Assembly (NCBI GenBank): GCA_036275365.1
Contig: DASUDX010000063.1
Location: forward strand, 88,177 to 152,176
DNA from: DASUDX01 sp036275365
GTDB lineage: Bacteria; Pseudomonadota; Gammaproteobacteria; Nevskiales; Nevskiaceae
Direction: 5' to 3'
Length of the DNA stretch: 64,000 nt
The translations under genes were made by a program, and so were the position numbers. How positions within the stretch are numbered: the stretch's first letter is position 1; every line of letters begins with the position of its first letter. Shown here piece after piece: positions 62,249 through 64,000 of the stretch. Below the pieces are notes generated by a model. It did not search any database, was not told where the DNA came from, and saw only the letters and a list, made by a program, of their open reading frames with translations.

Positions 62249-62499
62249 TCCTCCCCAGCCACACCCTCGCTCGCCGATCCGGCCGTCCCCGGCTGCTGGC
62301 GCACGCCCATGAGCCGGTCTGGGCAGGCTCGATGTCGCCGCGCGCGCCGATTGACCTCGGTGTCGGCCGCTCATGCACAGTACGCTGGTGGTGAGTCAAG
62401 GCTGAAGAGGGCGCTCCAAAGCGAACTTAGCTCGTCGCTAAGCCCGTGACGGGATATGCCCTTCTAGCTCCCTATCCTGCCGAGTGACTTGAACGCTTC
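62249..62499. other. Intergenic segment after tRNA-Phe with small hairpin
   Basis: These 251 bases hold no convincing gene on either strand. The base composition falls from very GC-rich to moderate part-way through. A perfect six-base inverted repeat, CTTAGC/GCTAAG around TCGTC (62426-62442), is the only structure noted, possibly part of a promoter-proximal site for the next gene or a remnant of the island edge. No integrase gene or second copy of the tRNA 3' end is visible within the window. Confidence 0.4.
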
Positions 62500-64000
62500 A
62501 TGGATCAGGCCCTTCATTCAGTCGTTGCCTATCGCCGCTACGGCTATGGGCAATCCCTCTCGGAGTTTCTCGCTACCCCGACCGAATCAATCATCGGCTC
62601 GCTCACTCAGCGATCTTCATTCAACGTCGATCAAACTCAGGTCGGGGCCTGGGTAGCTACTGTTGAGGCTCTCCGCGTCTCACTGTCGAGATGGGTTGGT
62701 GAGGGTCACGTTTTCCTGGAATTCGACATCCCGCGTCTTGGCCGTCGCCTTGACGCGGTGTTGATACTCCGCCACGTGGTGTACGTCATCGAGTTCAAGG
62801 TCGGTGCGCAGGCCTTCCTCGCACAAGACCTCGATCAGGTGGTCGACTACGCGCTGGATCTTAAGCACTTCCACGACACCAGCCATCTGGTTCCGATGGC
62901 GCCGGTGCTGGTCGCCACCGCCGCCCCGGCATGCCTGCTCCAACCGTCCTTGGACGCGGCCGTACCCAACCTGTTGTACCCACTGCGCTGCACCCCCGAT
63001 ACCTTGATGCAGGCCATCGAGATGGTTCTTGCACTGACGAACGGGCCAGCAGTCGATCCGATGGTCTGGGTGCGCGGGCGATACCGCCCAACACCGACCA
63101 TCGTCGAGGCTGCGATGGCGTTGTATGCACGCCACTCCGTTGCCGACATCTCTCGCAGCGACGCCGCGAATCTGGGGCAGACCTCGCAGTGCGTGAGCGA
63201 CGTGATTGCCCGCGCATGCGAGCAGCGCCACAAAGCGATCTGCTTCGTCACAGGAGTCCCGGGCGCAGGGAAGACCTTGGTCGGGCTGGATGTGGCAACG
63301 CAGAGCTCGAACGCCGAGGCCGAATTGAATGCTGTCTATCTGTCAGGCAATGGTCCGCTGGTACAGGTGCTGCAGGAAGCACTGGCGCGGGACCGCGTAA
63401 GGCGAGAAGCCGAGGAGGGCCGGCGCCTCGGGCTTGGTGAGGCACGCAGACAGGTCAAAAGCTTTATTCAGAGCGTGCATCACTTCCGCGACGATGGCCT
63501 CGCCGATTCGGGCCCACCGCACGATCACGTCGCCATCTTTGACGAGGCCCAACGCGCCTGGAACCGCGAGCAAACCGCGAGCTTCATGCAGCGTAAGCGC
63601 GGCCGTTCAGGCTTCGATCTTTCAGAGCCAGAGTTCTTGATTTCTTGTCTGGATCGTCACATCGACTGGGCGGTTGTGGTGTGCCTTGTCGGAAACGGAC
63701 AGGAGATCAACACCGGCGAGGCTGGCATCGCGGAGTGGTTGGATTCGGTCGAGCGGCGATTCCCTGACTGGAGGGTGTATCTATCGCCCCAGCTAGGTGA
63801 GGGTGATGGACAGATCGCCGCCCTTAAGGCGGCAGCCCAACGCCGTGGCCGTCTCCATGAGGCGCCTGCACTGCATCTGGCCACATCAGTGCGTTCCTTC
63901 CGGTCTGAACGCTACTCGGAGTTTGTGAACCACTTGCTCGATCTTGATGCCGAGGCCGCCCGTGCACTTTTGCCTGAGGCCACCGCGCGCTTTCCACTAC
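62500..64000 (+). CDS. PD-(D/E)XK nuclease-like / DUF2075 P-loop ATPase protein, 3' end missing
   Basis: The frame is open from the ATG at 62500 to the end of the window (500 codons) and continues beyond it. The first 200 residues carry a nuclease core: Asp85 in RRLDAVLI, Glu98 and Lys100 in VIEFKVG, and a QxxxY motif (QVVDY, residues 113-117), the pattern of RecB-type PD-(D/E)XK enzymes. A Walker A loop GVPGAGKT with Lys258 and a Walker B-like VAIFDEAQRAW with Asp348-Glu349 then mark a DUF2075/schlafen-like ATPase or helicase domain. Codons are less GC-biased than in the rest of the window. A role in DNA processing or phage defence is an inference from domain make-up and the tRNA-adjacent position. 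Confidence 0.8.
   Translation, partial: MDQALHSVVAYRRYGYGQSLSEFLATPTESIIGSLTQRSSFNVDQTQVGAWVATVEALRVSLSRWVGEGHVFLEFDIPRLGRRLDAVLILRHVVYVIEFKVGAQAFLAQDLDQVVDYALDLKHFHDTSHLVPMAPVLVATAAPACLLQPSLDAAVPNLLYPLRCTPDTLMQAIEMVLALTNGPAVDPMVWVRGRYRPTPTIVEAAMALYARHSVADISRSDAANLGQTSQCVSDVIARACEQRHKAICFVTGVPGAGKTLVGLDVATQSSNAEAELNAVYLSGNGPLVQVLQEALARDRVRREAEEGRRLGLGEARRQVKSFIQSVHHFRDDGLADSGPPHDHVAIFDEAQRAWNREQTASFMQRKRGRSGFDLSEPEFLISCLDRHIDWAVVVCLVGNGQEINTGEAGIAEWLDSVERRFPDWRVYLSPQLGEGDGQIAALKAAAQRRGRLHEAPALHLATSVRSFRSERYSEFVNHLLDLDAEAARALLPEATARFPL

Noticed and set aside
62680..63231. 183-codon minus-strand frame after tRNA-Phe
   Set aside because: It overlaps the plus-strand nuclease-ATPase frame, which has clear motifs and stays open for 1.5 kb.
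62249..64000. A second copy of the tRNA-Phe 3' end marking the far attachment site
   Set aside because: No such repeat occurs before the window ends, so the island call rests on position, composition and gene content only.

Overview
This is a very GC-rich chromosomal window from a Gammaproteobacterium. The block asmA, START-like gene, mutY, yggX, tRNA-Phe near 57.9-62.2 kb is a gammaproteobacterial arrangement, and a FimV-type polar/peptidoglycan-binding protein and an EpsL-like barrel fit. I cannot name the genus. Genes are extremely tightly packed, with many 1-4 nt stop/start overlaps, and no intergenic gap exceeds about 300 bases. I saw no transposase, integrase or CRISPR array.

Layout. 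(1) 1-1012: C-terminal part of a penicillin-acylase-family protein. (2) 7650-1040, minus strand: a four-gene envelope operon (membrane-embedded patatin-like lipase, large lipoprotein, membrane protein with a peptidoglycan-binding domain, and a protein with YkuD-like and lysozyme-like motifs). (3) 7.8-8.0 kb: tRNA-His and tRNA-Lys behind a good sigma70 promoter. (4) 8.0-11.7 kb: a FimV-like protein fused to a degenerate TrpB-like domain, and folD. (5) 11.7-28.4 kb: an exopolysaccharide locus with an EpsL-like barrel, initiating sugar-phosphate transferase, two flippases, five glycosyltransferases, an SGNH/MBOAT acetylation pair, GDP-D,D-heptose genes (gmhA, hddA, hddC) and an O-antigen ligase/polymerase. 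(6) 28.5-40.6 kb, plus strand: a translationally coupled five-gene assembly line: A-PCP-KS-AT-ACP-aminotransferase hybrid, methyltransferase, C-A-PCP NRPS, and two alpha/beta hydrolases resembling the pair found in exosortase-type EPS loci. (7) 40.6-51.3 kb, minus strand: an Atu-type (citronellol/geraniol-like) branched acyl-CoA catabolic operon with an embedded MliC-type lysozyme-inhibitor lipoprotein, followed upstream by etfA, etfB and ETF-quinone oxidoreductase, which would take electrons from the acyl-CoA dehydrogenase. (8) 51.4-62.2 kb: ROK sugar kinase, a small winged-helix-like protein, a 1593-residue secreted hydrolase-like protein, asmA, a START-like protein, mutY, yggX and tRNA-Phe. 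(9) After tRNA-Phe the base composition becomes less GC-rich and an open frame runs off the window encoding a PD-(D/E)XK-like nuclease joined to a P-loop DUF2075-type ATPase, probably the start of a genomic island.

The most unusual items are the NRPS/PKS/aminotransferase line sitting beside an EPS locus with exosortase-style hydrolases but no exosortase in view, the FimV-TrpB fusion, the patatin-centred envelope operon, and the nuclease-ATPase beside tRNA-Phe.
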